Source of the DNA: Isoetes taiwanensis
Taxonomy: Eukaryota > Streptophyta > Lycopodiopsida > Isoetales > Isoetaceae
Reading direction: 5' to 3'
DNA: 64,000 nucleotides
Assembly (NCBI GenBank): GCA_021234155.1
Contig: JAJEKV010000001.1
Coordinates: 31,324,177 to 31,388,176, forward strand
In this document: piece by piece, positions 10,091 through 22,210 of the stretch
How the letters are laid out: each line of letters opens with the position of its first letter
Numbering within the stretch: position 1 is the first letter of the stretch
Position numbers and translations under genes: made by a program
The notes under the pieces: model-generated
What the model was told of the DNA's origin: nothing
Databases searched by the model: none
What the model saw: the letters and a program-made list of their open reading frames with translations, nothing else

Positions 10091-13000
10091 AATAACTACA
10101 AAGCCATAATAATATCATCATTTTTCATAATAATAGCAGCAACATGAACCCTTGTCCCATTATGCAGCTTCATTCTTGTCCCAACATGAAGATTTGTTGA
10201 GTGCTGCGGAGCTTTTATTTGTGCAAGCAAGATGGAAAGGTCTGTTCACAATCCGTAAGGAGACTTATTTGAAGGAGACCACTTCTTCTCAACAACGCAT
10301 TGCCTATGTTCATTCTTTAAGTTGGGTCTTCCACTTTTGTTGTAATGTGCTCACCTGCTAGAAAGAAATGTTGTCATTCGCTGCAAGTATTGTTCTATGC
10401 TCTATAAGAATTTGTTGCAATAGTGGAAGTTGTGGCAAGAGCAATAACTATTGAATATAAAGCTGGCACATCTTCAGCTCTAGCAGAGAAAAGCCAAGAC
10501 CAAAACTCTGGCTCAGCATACGTATACTGGGTTTTGTTTTTGAAATTCAGTTAGCACTTCAAGCTCTCAGTGTCATTCTTCTCTGTGTCTTCACTCATTT
10601 GAAAAGGGCACAAAGGACATGGGTTGATCTAGATACATGAGCATTGTAACTATTCTTGTGTTTTGTTGACAAGTAATATCCATATGTCCTTGACAAAAGG
10701 TGCCTGTTAAAATTGGAGCTAAATAGGAAACATGAAGGGAGATATCGATAATCTAGAAGGAAGCATGTGAAAACATACATTGAACAAATCAACAGAATAC
10801 TTGCTTGAAAATCATAAAGATGTAGATTATTCTGTCATTCTAGGAACTTGACCTTTTTTAGATTGAAACAAATTTGAAAGATGGGCATAAAAATCTCATG
10901 GACATGCCTGGGACTGAAGCGCAGATTATATGAACTCTGATTGTGATTTCACTATCATAACAATGGCCACCCACATCAATGTATCGATTGCACAGTACAT
11001 TTTAGATAATAGAATAAATGGTCCAGCATCATCTTTATCTGCCTCAAGAATACACTTCGCAACTGAGCCGAAATAGCACAGGCGACCTTGCAATTGTATC
11101 AGGCATTTTTTAAGTAATGTGAACTAAAATGAAATTACGAATGCAATTCACAGGGGATGATGACCTGCTTTGCAAATAGCATCCAGGTATATGAAAATTT
11201 GTGGACATGCAATGGTTAAGAAGGGAAATAACAAATGGTCGTAGAAGACTATTTTGCAATTATATCAGGCCATTTTCAAGTAATGTAAATTAAAATGGGA
11301 TTAAGAAGGATATTATGTAGTGTTATGCAACAATGAAAAAAGATCAATACCTGGAATATAAGAACTCTCCAGTCTATGCCTCTCTTCATGTGAATTTGAG
11401 ATCTTTTGACAGTGATACACATGTCAAGCTGAGGTCTGACCTCCTGCAGACTAACATAAGACATCATTTTTTCTTCACAATGAATAGACTCTGAACCCAT
11501 TACCAGGTGCAATCTATCTGCATATTGAGATTGTAAATTCTAGAGACATGCACATCAATAATATTTTGGAGAAAAAGATATGGCATGAAAACAGGTCTCT
11601 ATTGTTGCTTCTTCAATTTGTTCTGACAAAACATAAAAGAAGGGGTGCAGAGAGCCATGGCGACCAATCTGCAGCTCGCCTGTGCATCGCCATCGCTAGC
11701 TCAGCACCAGAATTAACATGCATGGATCTGCGTGTTTCTTCCCATTTATTTGTCATATAATAAGTCATGAATGATGAATGGTATGACAAATTTCCTAAAG
11801 ATATGATATCCATCTAACTAACACAGTTGGGATTGGATTCAATCATTTTGGAAAATCTAAGTAACCTAAGATTCTTATTCATGAGGAACATGTGCTGCTT
11901 TCAAATTGCGTCAACAAAGCAGACAACGGAGTATGCAAGTTAAATAAAGAAGACGACTTGTGACGAATGTGAATTAAATCAAGATGAAGAGTTGTATGTC
12001 ATTGGTTTACCTATCTCAGTAGCATTTCTCCAACTGCAATGCCTGACAGGAGATGCAATGTCTGAACTGCTTGTCCTAATTACCAGCGTCACATGCAGTA
12101 TGCTACTTTGCGATATACATTCGTAGTATCCCGGATGCAATCTCCAAGTTGCTGCATCTCAAAAAAACAATTATATCTTGACATCAGTCATGGAAACAGC
12201 TCGCTGAACATCCCATACCATTCCCCTTGCTGTCAAACCAGTCTCTTTCAACTGCTCTGCTGGTCGTTTCTCTAGCATTCCAAGAGTACAGCAAACCTCC
12301 ATGCCCATGCCCCTGCAAGAAGTTGATTGACAGAAAACAAAGAGTCAAAATGCATGTTGAGAAAAATCAAAATCAAGAAAAGCTTGCTCTCACTTATCTA
12401 CACATTATCACCAGCACCTTTAAATTGTCTAGCAAGTTTAGTTACCTAATTGTTTATCGCTAAGTTGCCCCCATGCAAAACCCTGTACTTCCTGCCTCTT
12501 TAGCCTGTATTGACACATCTAGACATTTCTGCAATTGATTATCCACACACTTTAATCAAACCTTAAAACAAAATTGATACCTTCTTTGCTACTTCTTCCT
12601 CTTGTTGCAGAAGCTTTTGACCTTTTACATCTGTGTTATATTTGGAAAACTGAGGACAATATGCACAATGTTCTGAGCACCAACCAATTTTAACAGACAT
12701 CAAAGTGCATTATTGAACCTCCCAAAACTTATGCGCATGTCGTGAACTGAGCCCACATTGCATGTGAGCACAAAGACAAAGTAGAATCAAGTAAGGCACA
12801 CAAAATACAACCGATGTAATCTTCAATTTGTCAATTAAAAACACACAAAATACAACTAAACTTGAATGAAAATTATCTGCGAAAAAGCTCGTTGCAAGAT
12901 AACCGACAAACCATCCTCTTTATGCTGACCTCAATGAGGAGAGAATGAAAAATCTTACAAATGTGCAAGAAGAAGCGCTTACACTTACTATAATGGCCAA

Positions 13001-13486
13001 GTATGGGTGCATGATGGAAGAGTATCATCAAATTCAAGGATAATAGCAACAATGTATTTGTTTTCAAATACAACGGAGGATTCATTAACTGATAATGAGT
13101 TTGACCAGATTACTAATATGATAAGACACCATGGAATTATTTTAGGGAAGTTTGGTCCATATATCTTGAGAGCTATTAACAAAACACCACTACATGGTAA
13201 GCTTTACTCAGATACAGTCTTGTTCTACTAATGCCTGCCACTTTCTTTGTTTAATGCATAAGCCCACAGGTGGAGGCAGGCAGTGCCAAGGAATACATGG
13301 AGCAGCTTTGGTTGATTGTAGGCCTGGTAGCCGCAATTGCTATTATACTTGGTATCCCTGATGCAGCAAAAAGTGCAGGATGAAGGGATGCCCTAAAGAC
13401 CCACATTTGGCATTTTGAAAAGGAGCAAATTACAGAGGAAGGAAGCAGCAGAAGAGAGAGCCACAAAGAGATATTCTTTCATTTAC

Positions 13487-13723
13487 CTGGTGGATGAGGC
13501 GTCTCACGCATGTTGTCATAAATGGCAGCTCCGTCAAATGGGATGACCATTTTTCCAAATTTGTCTCTCCAAGCTGTCTGCGTGAGAACCACCGTTTAGT
13601 TGAAATATCACCCTTAGGTTTCCAAAGCTTACCATTTTGGCATCGGAAGGGCTTGCGTCTGAGTGCCTCATCCAACAGCTCTACTTCCACAGTTTGTCGA
13701 TCCCAAGCTCTAGGCCCAACCAT
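13487..13723 (-). pseudogene. unidentified exon-like segments in H1
   Basis: Copy of the H2 segments at 8,627-8,863, identical in the translated parts, with the same splice-like borders. Confidence 0.35.
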
Positions 13724-14083
13724 CGATTGTCAATGCAAAAAATCTGATGAACATGAGGCTTGATAAATGCCTGTAAAAATGGAAAGCGATGTCTTAGTCA
13801 TTCCTTTTTTGCGGAAAAAGGTTGCCAGATTAAGGCCGAATGTAAGGATGATGCGAGGAGCACTACCTGAGAAGACTGCAGTAGAATAAGCTACGTTTAT
13901 GCAAGCGTCTGCATATAGAGATCCATTGTGCTTATGCAATCGTCTGCGAGAAATAGGAAGGACGGGCTGTGGGAAAAACAGGAAAAGGAAACCGTAAATC
14001 GAAGGGATGAAATTAAAGTAAAAACTTTAAGGGTTAAGATTGCGCACAGACTATCATAAAACGCCTTTATTATTATATATAGA

Positions 14084-14164
14084 TATAGATATAGATAGAT
14101 AGATAGATATAGATATAGATAGATAGATATAGATATAGATAGATAGATAGATAGATATAGATAA
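14084..14164. repeat. (TAGA)n/(TATAGA)n microsatellite
   Basis: About 80 bp of alternating TAGA and TATAGA units lie directly at the right border of the Helitron array. They could have been the insertion target or may have grown from the TATAGA at the Helitron 5' end. Confidence 0.9.
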
Positions 14165-14680
14165 GTGCAATTATAATTTGGGGAAGTTTATGTTGGTAAT
14201 ATACAAAACTTACAAGATGGGAAAGATATTGGAATATCTTGACATCTTATAATTGATCCTAGTACGCACCTAGTTAAGGTCATATGAAAAAGGATTAGAA
14301 TCATAGGAATTTTGGCTAAGCGACAGGGTCGACTTAGTGGATCAAATTTTTATGAAGAAATAGATAATGCTATTTCATGGGAAAGTTGCATGTTGACTTT
14401 TCGAAGTAGGGAAGACCCTTAATGACTAAGAATTGGTCACGATCAAGGAATAATTCCAACTCATGTAAACCTTTAAGGTTTAAGCCATGAAATTGCCTCA
14501 GGCAATTTAAGGGCACTTGGGTTATCTTCTTAGGACTATTACAAGTCTGAGTTTAGAAAACAATGCAATTGGGAATTCCATGTAAGAAGATAGCTTTCTC
14601 TTGATGAATACCATGCCTGGTGATGACATGGTTGGGTCTTGTAATTCTATGGATGTACACATTGAACTACGTTCAGATGT
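14165..14680 (+). other. degraded gypsy-A region between gag and RT
   Basis: No open frame. By position it should hold the protease and the start of RT, but no DSG/DTG protease motif is readable. Confidence 0.35.
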
Positions 14681-14780
14681 AAATCAAGAATTATGAAATC
14701 TTTTAAAAAAATTTAAAGACGTATTCCCAGAAGAAAGTTGCCGCAAAGGCCACCACCTTCGCGGGGGATGAGCATAAAAT

Positions 14781-15172
14781 GTGCTTGAACCAGGGCTTAA
14801 GCCAATGGTGCGTGCTACATATCGTCTTAGCCCTCTAGAACTTGAAGAGGTTAAAAAGCAAGTGAGGGAATTGTTAAGCAAAGGTATTGTACGATCAAGT
14901 AAATCACCTTTTGCGAGTCCTGGATGGTACTATGCGGATGTGCATAGATTACCGGGTCGATGATATTCTTCGGGTTTTGCGGGACCACAAGCTCTATGCC
15001 AAGATTTCCAATGTGTGATTTCTTTAAGCAGCGAGTGGCCTATTTGAGACATATTCTGTCTGGTGACGGTGTGCTCCCAGATCCCGCTAAGGTAGAAGTG
15101 GTACAGCAATGGCTCCCGCCAGAAAACGTGTCAGAGTTACACAGTTTTAGGCTTCACCACGTACTACCGTAA
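14781..15172 (+). pseudogene. gypsy-A reverse transcriptase with the catalytic palm deleted
   Basis: The RT fingers are readable (RLSPLELEEVKKQVRELL, then a SKSPFASPG stretch at about 14,830-14,930), followed by DGTMRMCIDYR. The sequence then jumps straight to a VLRDHKLYAKIS thumb-side segment at about 14,975-15,010. The stretch that should carry the catalytic Y-x-D-D box is missing, apparently an internal deletion of roughly 250-300 bp judged from family spacing. Two frame changes and stops follow before the thumb/connection segment FKQRVAYLRHILSGDGVLP. The enzyme cannot be active. Confidence 0.75.
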
Positions 15173-15218
15173 AATTGTACCTCAATTTTCTAAAGTTGTT
15201 GCTCCTCTCACTGATCTT

Positions 15219-15720
15219 TTGGAAAAAGATCACGATTTTGTGTGGGGAAGAGAGCAGCAAGAGGCGTTTCGGCGCGTTAAGGATTTGTTAGTAAGCAGTC
15301 CTGTGCTAGAAGTGCCAGATTTGAATCAGGCATTTGAGGTCTACTGTGACGCTTGTGGCCAAGCGTTAGGGGCAGTACTAATGCAGCAGGGTCAAGTAGT
15401 GGCTTATGAAAGTCGAAAACTAAGTCCTGCGGAAAGGAATTATGCAACTTATGAGCAAGAGGTGCTGGCCATTGCGCATGCGTTAAAGACGTGGAGGCAC
15501 TACTTGCGTTGTGGGACGAGCCAAGAGCCGCGCAAGTTTATCGTCGATACTGACCATAAACCATTGAGGTTCTTGCAAAGTCGAGCTGAAATTAGCCCGA
15601 CACAGGCTAGGTGGCTATACTTCCTCCATGAGTTCCATTTTTCCATTGAGCATACGCCGGGCAAAAATAATCCAGTTGCCGATGCATTATCAAGGGTTAA
15701 GCATATAAATACCTTGACGA
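15219..15720 (+). pseudogene. gypsy-A RNase H domain
   Basis: An open stretch of 259 codons begins after a frame change from RT. It holds the RNase H core: VYCDACGQALGAVLMQQGQ (first catalytic Asp), YESRKLSPAERNYATYEQEV (catalytic Glu), VDTDHKPLRF (Asp), then HTPGKNNPVADALSR at the end. This degrades the RNA strand during reverse transcription in the element's virus-like particle. The domain itself looks intact but is out of frame with its neighbours. Confidence 0.85.
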
Positions 15721-15879
15721 CTTTGGCAAGTGATCTTATACAGAGGATGGAGGATGCATATCCTGAGGATCAGCAAGATCCGGCAATGGTAAAGCTCGGG
15801 GAGCTGGGGACTGAGCAAGAGGTTTTGCATTTCTATAAGGGAAGGATTTATGTTCAAGTGGGGACCTTAGGGAGTCAAT

Positions 15880-16560
15880 TTTACGTGAGCACCATGACAC
15901 TCCACAAGCTGGGCATGGAGGTGAATGGAAGACGTATGAGTTGGTTAAAAGGTTCTACTACTGGCCAGAGTTACAAGATCAAGTCAAGGATTTGGTAAGT
16001 CACTGCTTGCTGTGTCAAGCGGTGAAGGCGGATCATGGGAAAACTCCGGGATTGTTACAACCTCTCCCTATACCAAATGAACGCTAGGAAAGCGTGAGTA
16101 TGGACTTCATAGTCGCATTACCTAGAACTGCTAGGCAACATACTCAGATTTTGGTAATAGTGGATCGGTTAACCAAGTATGCTAAGTTTATAGCATTAAA
16201 AGGGGAGGCTACGGGACATGACGTAGCAGTTGCCTATATGCAAAACATATTTCCAACTTTTGGACTTCCCCTGTCCATTGTAAGTGATCGAGGCACTAAG
16301 TTCACGGGTCGCTTCTGGAGGGATCTCATGAAAGGTTTGAGGATCCGATTATACATGAGTAGTGGTAATCATCCACAAACGGATGGGCAAATTGAGCGCA
16401 TAAACATGATTTTGGAGGACATGTTGCGAAGTTTTGTCCACGAGAAGCAGTCTAGGTGGGAAGATTATTTACCCTATCTAGAGTTCGCTTATAATAATAG
16501 CCATCATATAAGGGATTCGGATGACTCCTTTTATGGCTATGATGGCTTATTCTGGGATGC
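15880..16560 (+). pseudogene. gypsy-A integrase (zinc and DDE core)
   Basis: The HHCC zinc region is readable across a frame change (AGHGG at about 15,910; HCLLCQ at about 16,003). The core runs from MSMDFIVALPRT at 16,094, with the catalytic residues D4 (SMDF), D65 (SDRGTKF) and E101 (DGQIERIN). These have exactly 35 residues between the last two, the DD35E spacing of active LTR-element integrases. A stop (TAG at 16,086) lies between the zinc domain and the core, and a frame change follows near 16,510. Confidence 0.85.
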
Positions 16561-17130
16561 ATAAGTACCTTAGAACCGAAGTTGCAGTACACATGCTGCA
16601 TGATATGGATGCAATCCTGCGGCAGTGCAAGCAAGCATTGCGGAAAGCTCAAGATAGGGCACGAGCGTCTGCTAATCAGCATAGACGAGATATTTCTTAT
16701 ACTGAAGGTGATTACATTTTCTTACGGGTCGTTTATCCTTCGGCATTAAAAATGAACACATTGCGGCCTTTAACCAAAGGTCGGGTGCCTAAACTTACTC
16801 CGCGGTATGTTGGACCTTTTAGGATTACTAAAAGGATCGGGGAAACAGCGTATGAGTTGAACTTACCACAGGAAGTAGGGATCCATCATGTGTTTCATGT
16901 AAGTCAGCTGAAGAGGGTTATACTGGATACCGCTAACGTGGTTAGTCCGCAAAGTATACCGATCGTCTTAAACTCCTCTGTAACGCCAGAACGTCTTTTG
17001 GATAAAAGAGTTCGGCAGCTACGCAATAGGGATATGGTAGAACATAGGGTTCAGTGGCAGGACCAATCTTCTGAGGATGCCACCTGGGAGACGGAGGAAT
17101 TTCTGCAGCAATTCCCCTCATCTAAAGGAA
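16521..17130 (+). pseudogene. gypsy-A integrase C-terminus with chromodomain-like tail
   Basis: This frame starts again at about 16,521 and carries the GPY/F-type segment (LTPRYVGPFRITKRIG), HVFHVSQLKRV, and then a chromodomain-like end (PERLLDKRVRQLRNRD, WQDQSSEDATWE). Such tails mark the chromovirus branch of Ty3/gypsy and are thought to guide insertion to particular chromatin. The reading frame continues into LTR sequence, so the annotated end is the end of domain similarity. Confidence 0.8.
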
Positions 17131-17150
17131 CAACCTTGAGGGAAAGGTCC

Positions 17151-17166
17151 AAAAGGAGGGGGAGGA
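17151..17166 (+). other. gypsy-A polypurine tract
   Basis: AAAAGGAGGGGGAGGA lies just before the presumed 3' LTR start, the usual place for plus-strand priming. Confidence 0.65.
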
Positions 17167-17167
17167 A

Positions 17168-17770
17168 CGTTACATGCGCTCCCAAGGGCATAGCCGGAAT
17201 CGGGCCGTTGACGGACGTCCATGAGCACGGGGGTATTATTGGTCGCGATTGCCGGGCAGTTGTGATTTAATGGGCCGTGTTGACTGTAATCAGTTTACGG
17301 TGACGGGATGCAGGGTAAATGGTAATGATGTCTAAGCAATGGGTAATGGGTTGCTAGGCGGGGCGCTAATATGACTAAATATTACCGCGGCAAGAGCTAG
17401 CAGGGATTGCCGGGGCAGAGAAGCTTACATGGTTAACATTAGATATTGATGTTAATGTATGTAAGGCCCTAGGGGCCAATGTTATTTAAATGTAAGTTAA
17501 AAATGTTAGCTATGGTTTTTAATGAAATAGTAAAGTGACACATGGCGTGAAATGGTTCGATGGGTCCTAAGCCTGATATGAAATCAGAGAAACAGAATCG
17601 TGGAACCAAGTCCGGCTGCCAGATCTCTAACGGGAGCTTCAGTGCATGATTCTGGATCAAATAAGGGCCTGATCTGGCCGGTTTTGGGCATGCAAGACTG
17701 ACAGTAAGCTCTAGATAGAGTATTATAAGGCTCAGAGGAAGAAACGAGCTGGGAGAAGGAAAACCGGATC
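17168..17770 (+). repeat. gypsy-A 3' LTR, first part
   Basis: It begins after the polypurine tract (CGTTACATG, probably from TGTTACATG). It is cut at 17,770 by the copia element and continues at 24,354. There are no genes; the minus-strand open stretch 17,469-17,888 is a chance frame. Confidence 0.6.
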
Positions 17771-17968
17771 TGTTAGCGTAGCTGCCTATATTAAGGCAGC
17801 GTGCCTTTATAAAAAGGCGACGAGAGCTCCTTATAGCTTTCACCTTTTTCCATATTTGGACCTTTATGGTGCCTATATATTGTAACATCTATTATTCAAT
17901 AAACGTGTCTTCTATTGTGGTGCATTCCTCTCTTTTATGTTTTCTTAGTAAAACTAGTAAGTTTAACA
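17771..17968 (+). repeat. copia 5' LTR
   Basis: 198 bp, TG...CA ends. It has a TATA-like TTTATAAAAAGG near 17,807 and a polyadenylation-like AATAAA at 17,898-17,903. Confidence 0.93.
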
Positions 17969-17980
17969 TGGTATCAGGGC
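17969..17980 (+). other. copia primer-binding site
   Basis: TGGTATCAGGGC directly follows the LTR, one base from the usual initiator-tRNA-Met site TGGTATCAGAGC. Confidence 0.9.
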
Positions 17981-18783
17981 GTTAGATCAAAGTAGCCTAC
18001 TCTGTAAGTTTTAGATTTTGCGAATCTGTAATAGTAGAAAGACATCCACGTTTACCAGTTAGTTCGCTGTTGTGCTTTCTTTTTAGTTTATCTAGGTAAC
18101 TGGAGCCGAATTCTATGCAATCGGTGAAGGCTTGGCCGCAAATGCTAGATTGCTGTGTTTTGTTGTTGCTAAACCCATAGACTGTATCCGGTTGTTCAAG
18201 TCTGCCATGGTTTGCTGTCTATGCAGCCAGCGGGTTCTTCAAGACCAATCTCCTGTTTAATGTCTTAAAATCGCTCTTAATCCATTCTCAATTTGTTTTA
18301 GCTTGTTCCCCTTTTCTTCCAGAAAGTTCTTGAAGCTGTTATGGCGGCTGCAAATCCTTGTCCAGACCAAATGGTTCCGGAATCCTTGAAAAAAATCCGT
18401 GATGGCCTGGCCGTCTTTGCTTACTTGATAGTCTTTAGTTGCGGAAGAATGCCAGTTCTGCTTTAAGTTTTCCATCTAGTTAATCTGCTATCTACTCAAG
18501 AATCGTGTTTAACCATAGTTACAAGGTTTAGAACTCTATGGCTATTGCTGAGCCCAGCTTGAACAGAAGTTGTCTGGTATTTAGGGTCTGCTGGCTCCTC
18601 GGTTTTGGCTGTGATTTGAAACACAGGGAGATACCAGAGCTTGGATATGACTCAAGATTATGGATAAGCTTGTGTTTTACCAAATCCGGCCAGCTCCGCC
18701 TCTTCCATGATAAGATCCGGCTATGTTTGCGGAGTCCGCTATGCTCTGCGCTGTTAACAGTTTTTGATAAACCCATTAAAACC
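17981..18783 (+). other. copia leader without gag
   Basis: No gag-like frame. Short open stretches on both strands have no family match. It ends in ATTAAAACC (18,775-18,783), the left target duplication of the nested Mutator-like element. Confidence 0.4.
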
Positions 18784-18826
18784 GCTCAAATTATATACGC
18801 CCGAATTGGGTTAGGGTCCCAAGAAT

Positions 18827-18919
18827 GGAAACCTCCCAAATTTTCTCTTATGGAAACCTCCCCAGCTTTCAGCCAAAGCCTGGGGAGGTTTCCAATCTTG
18901 CTAACCTGGGGAGGTTTTC
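18827..18919. repeat. left terminal array of GGAAACCTCCCC motifs
   Basis: Two forward copies (18,827; 18,852) face two reverse copies (18,882; 18,908), forming a foldback structure just inside the left TIR. Confidence 0.85.
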
Positions 18920-21346
18920 GTAAAATCCCAAAAATATATTATTTTTTTTCTTTTATGACGGCAGCTAAAATTTAATGTCGATGGCCATGGCTCAGAATAT
19001 GTTTGGCGCTCATTTGGAGTGAGGCGTCCATAGCTATGGTGATGGAGGACGCATTATCCAGGTTCGCATTCATTCGCAACAGCATTGCAATTTTTGGAAA
19101 ACATATCAACTGCTTAGCAGAGATGTGTGCTTCGGCATGAATTTTTCTGGTTAGATGGTGGACAAAAGAAACAGTAGCCGGATCAAATAGGGGAATAGGT
19201 CTTGAAATTGCGCGGCAGCTTGCTAGTAATGGGCTTGAGTCTTGATGCTGGAGTCTTGATGCTTGAGTCAATAATGCTGGAGTCTTGACGGTTTCCCAAT
19301 AGCTCTGTAACTCAATATTTTTTATTGTTTCAATTCGCCCATATTCAGGTTTGCACAACTTTTTGACTCGAGTCTACAGCAAATGTTGGAGCAGGTTTTG
19401 TTGTGCTACAAAATGGGCTCAAACTTCTGCAACGAATTCAGCTTTCTTGTCTAGTATTGTTCCATTTTGCAATGGGTCAAGCTCTATGTTCTTTCGTTCT
19501 AATCTTCTAAGTTTGTGCATCTAATCCACCTCCGATCCTGCTTTAGAGTGTACAGATTTTGCATCTAGTTTGGTCTATGTCCTACTCTGATTTTTGCGGT
19601 AGATCCAACTTCATTCCGCATAGTGTCTGGACTAAATTTTGTAGTGAAAGTCACTAGTCCTGCTCCAGTTTCTGCTACATATTTTGCATTTGATTAATTT
19701 TCTCGTGGATTTCTATACTATATTCTGCAACAGTTTGCACTCCCGTTTCAAACAATTCTGCTCCAAGTTTAATAGATTTATTACATAGGTTTTGCCCTAG
19801 GTTCTAATCTGAATAGGTTGTGCTTAAGTTCTACACAAGGTTTTGCTCCACCTACTGCCATATGTTGTGCTTCCATTTCTGTTTTGCTCTATGTCTTAAT
19901 AGGTTGAATTTGGCAATTCTCAATGCATGCAAACCTATATGTTTGCATGCATGGTGACAAGCAGTGCAATCCAATAATTATATATGTATGAGCTATATCT
20001 AATTTCTCGCCTTCTGAGAAATTTACCATGATTGAACAGGCAGAAGCGCACAAGCAAGGTAATTATTTGCACTTTCTTGATGCATTGATGTTGGAATTTT
20101 CCAGTGCGTAGGTCCATTAGAGTAACCTTGTTCCTGTAAACAATTTCATTCAGGTAGGCAGTGCTTTTTACAACTTATCCTTGCTAGCCTGGTGCTAAGT
20201 TTGGAGGGCTGAGGCCCGATGTTAAGCGCATTCTTTTGCATCTTGGGGATAAGAAATTTACTGGAAAGAGAGATTTATAAGAAGGCGGAACCAGTAAAAC
20301 ATTAAGCAATGCAATTCACCTTGCTGGAGAAGCTAGGGCTATCTATTACGCCTCAAAACACTTTATTAGGATGCAGCAAATTGGGTTTCAACTTAATTAT
20401 GCTGCTTTAGGAGTTAACATCATATTTCTATAAAGATTTTCAAGATACACATCTGTCTAACAACTTTGCCCAGAAGTTGATGTGCCTTGTGGAGATACAT
20501 GTCTGCTAAATAGCTTGGCATAGAAGTTGATGGGTCTGGCTGAGAAGCATGACTGTGCAGTAACAAATGAGTTTATTATTACTTAAAATAAGGCAGGCCT
20601 CATGTTAAGGCAGGGTGGGAGAGGATTTCCTCTCGCCCTGCATGGCTCAAGGTCTTGGAATTGGCCGCTGCAGCACAGAAGTAGATGTTTCTCAGTTCTT
20701 TCTAAAAAATGTGTCTGTGTTCTGTTAATGGTTAATGAGCTTGTTTTGCGAGTTGTTGCAAGCCATTACCTCTAAATAAAGCTCTTCCTCCTTATTATGG
20801 CTAAGTCTTTTCATCCACGTTCTCTGTCAAACACTATCTATCTATAACTTTCTTTCAATATCAAAATAGATTTGCTTGCAAGATTTTATGTGCATAATTT
20901 ACCATGCAAGTTACGTGTTTTGGTTTGCTTCAATAAATTGAAGCAAACATTGTTGGTCATGAGATGTCTTTAAAAATAATCAAAACAAAGACGGTGGAGA
21001 ATATGTAGTTGGATTTTGGAGAATATGTAGTTGGATTTTTTGATTGAGAATAGAAATATAGAACATAGTACAAAAGCATCGGACATATGCGAGTCTTCCC
21101 TAAATAATTACGACTATAAATATGGCATGGAGGGACACATGCAAGATCCTATTGATTCATTGTTTCTAACAGTCCCTCATCAGCCTGGATCTTCTTGAAA
21201 TTTCTTATCATGGAAGAATATATTCAGTTCTGCTTGAAATTTCTTGTCATGGAAGAATATATTGAGTTTGCTGCAACTTGTCTATACGTAGATGCCCGCA
21301 TCTCATTGGTTAAACAATGTTGTAAGTTGATCACTTGTTAGCTCCC
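18920..21346. other. Mutator-like element interior without recognisable gene
   Basis: AT-rich with many short related phrases (TTTTGCTCCA/TTCTGCTACA style, 19.4-19.9 kb). The minus-strand open stretch 18,972-19,358 (128 codons) has no family I recognise. No transposase motif is readable. Confidence 0.4.
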
Positions 21347-21735
21347 TTATAAATGATGAACAATGTTGTAAGTGATCACTTGTTGTACCTGCTCCCTTAT
21401 AAAATGATAACGAGTATCTATGTCTTGTTCTTGCTCCCTTATAGAATGATAATGAGTATCTATGTCTTGTTCTTGCATTGTAGATCGAGCCAGTGCTATG
21501 GCACTTCTATTGTCGCAGTAAAATAAAGTTGGTTCTTGGGCTGATGTGATAACAACTATGTACTCTCCTTTACTGGATGGCGCGGTAATTGACTGATGCT
21601 TGCTCTGCCATGAAATCACACTTTTCCAATTGAAATACAAGGCTGAAGTAGATCTTCTACTGTCATGGTCTCCAGCCCAGTCTGCGCCAGTATATCCCAC
21701 TAGTTTAAACAATTTTGGCTCAAGAAATAGCTCAC
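21347..21735 (-). pseudogene. copia RNase H fragment inside the Mutator-like element
   Basis: The minus strand reads GYTGADWAGDHDSRRSTSA, then SVISWQSKHQSITAPSSKGE, then FYCDNRSAIALARS and HYHSIREQ, the RNase H end of Ty1/copia pol (usual form ADWAGD...KSTSG...CDN-SAI-LA...H-R-K-H-D--YHFIRE). A short IREQEQDIDTRYH segment is duplicated. The middle (WLR region) is deleted. It is inverted relative to the host copia element, so it is a separate capture or insertion. Confidence 0.75.
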
Positions 21736-21759
21736 TTTGAAATTTTATAGACATTTTGT

Positions 21760-22210
21760 GGAAACCTCCCCTAGTTTCTTTGGAAAGTTGGGGAGGTTTC
21801 CATAAAATAAAAAAAAAAAAAAAATAGTCATTAATGTTGGCAACCACCGATGGACTGCAACGCACGAGGACCGAGATGCACGGGGCTAGTCTTGGTCTTC
21901 GTGCAAATTTAGAGAGCCTTTTCTTTTTTTTTCTTTTGTGGAAACCTCCCCACCTTTCCATGGAAACCTCCCCACCTTTCCATGGAAACCTCCCCTGTTT
22001 TCTTAATTGGAAACCTCCCCAGGTCATCCAAGAAAGCTGGGGAGGTTTCCACGAAAAAGATGGGAGGACTTCATGGAAACCTCCCCCGCTTTTCTTATAT
22101 GGAGAAAGGTGGGGAGGTTTCCAGGGAAAGTTGGGGAGGTTTCCAAGGAAAGTTGGGGAGGTTTCCAGGGAAAGTTGGGGAGGTTTCCATGGAAAGTTGG
22201 GGAGGTTTCC
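21760..22210. repeat. right terminal array of GGAAACCTCCCC motifs, partly 22-bp phased
   Basis: Thirteen copies. Forward copies are at 21,760, 21,940, 21,962, 21,984, 22,009 and 22,075. Reverse copies are at 21,790, 22,039, 22,111, 22,133, 22,155, 22,177 and 22,199. Three forward and five reverse copies are spaced exactly 22 bp. The long open frames across here on both strands are by-products of the repeat. Confidence 0.9.

Larger units (their letters stand above)
9218..14083 (-). mobile_element. Helitron unit H1 (5'-complete unit of the array)
   Basis: 4,866 bp. The 3' CTAG and hairpin are at 9,218-9,245. The 5' end at 14,083 starts, on the minus strand, with TCTATATATAATAATAAAGG, a good Helitron 5' end beginning with TC. 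The next plus-strand base is T, completing the A^T target. It is 106 bp longer than H2, mainly because a 111-bp stretch is tandemly doubled at 9,424-9,645. H1 and H2 are almost identical over long blocks (e.g. 12,873-14,057 versus 8,013-9,197), with clustered differences elsewhere. Confidence 0.75.
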
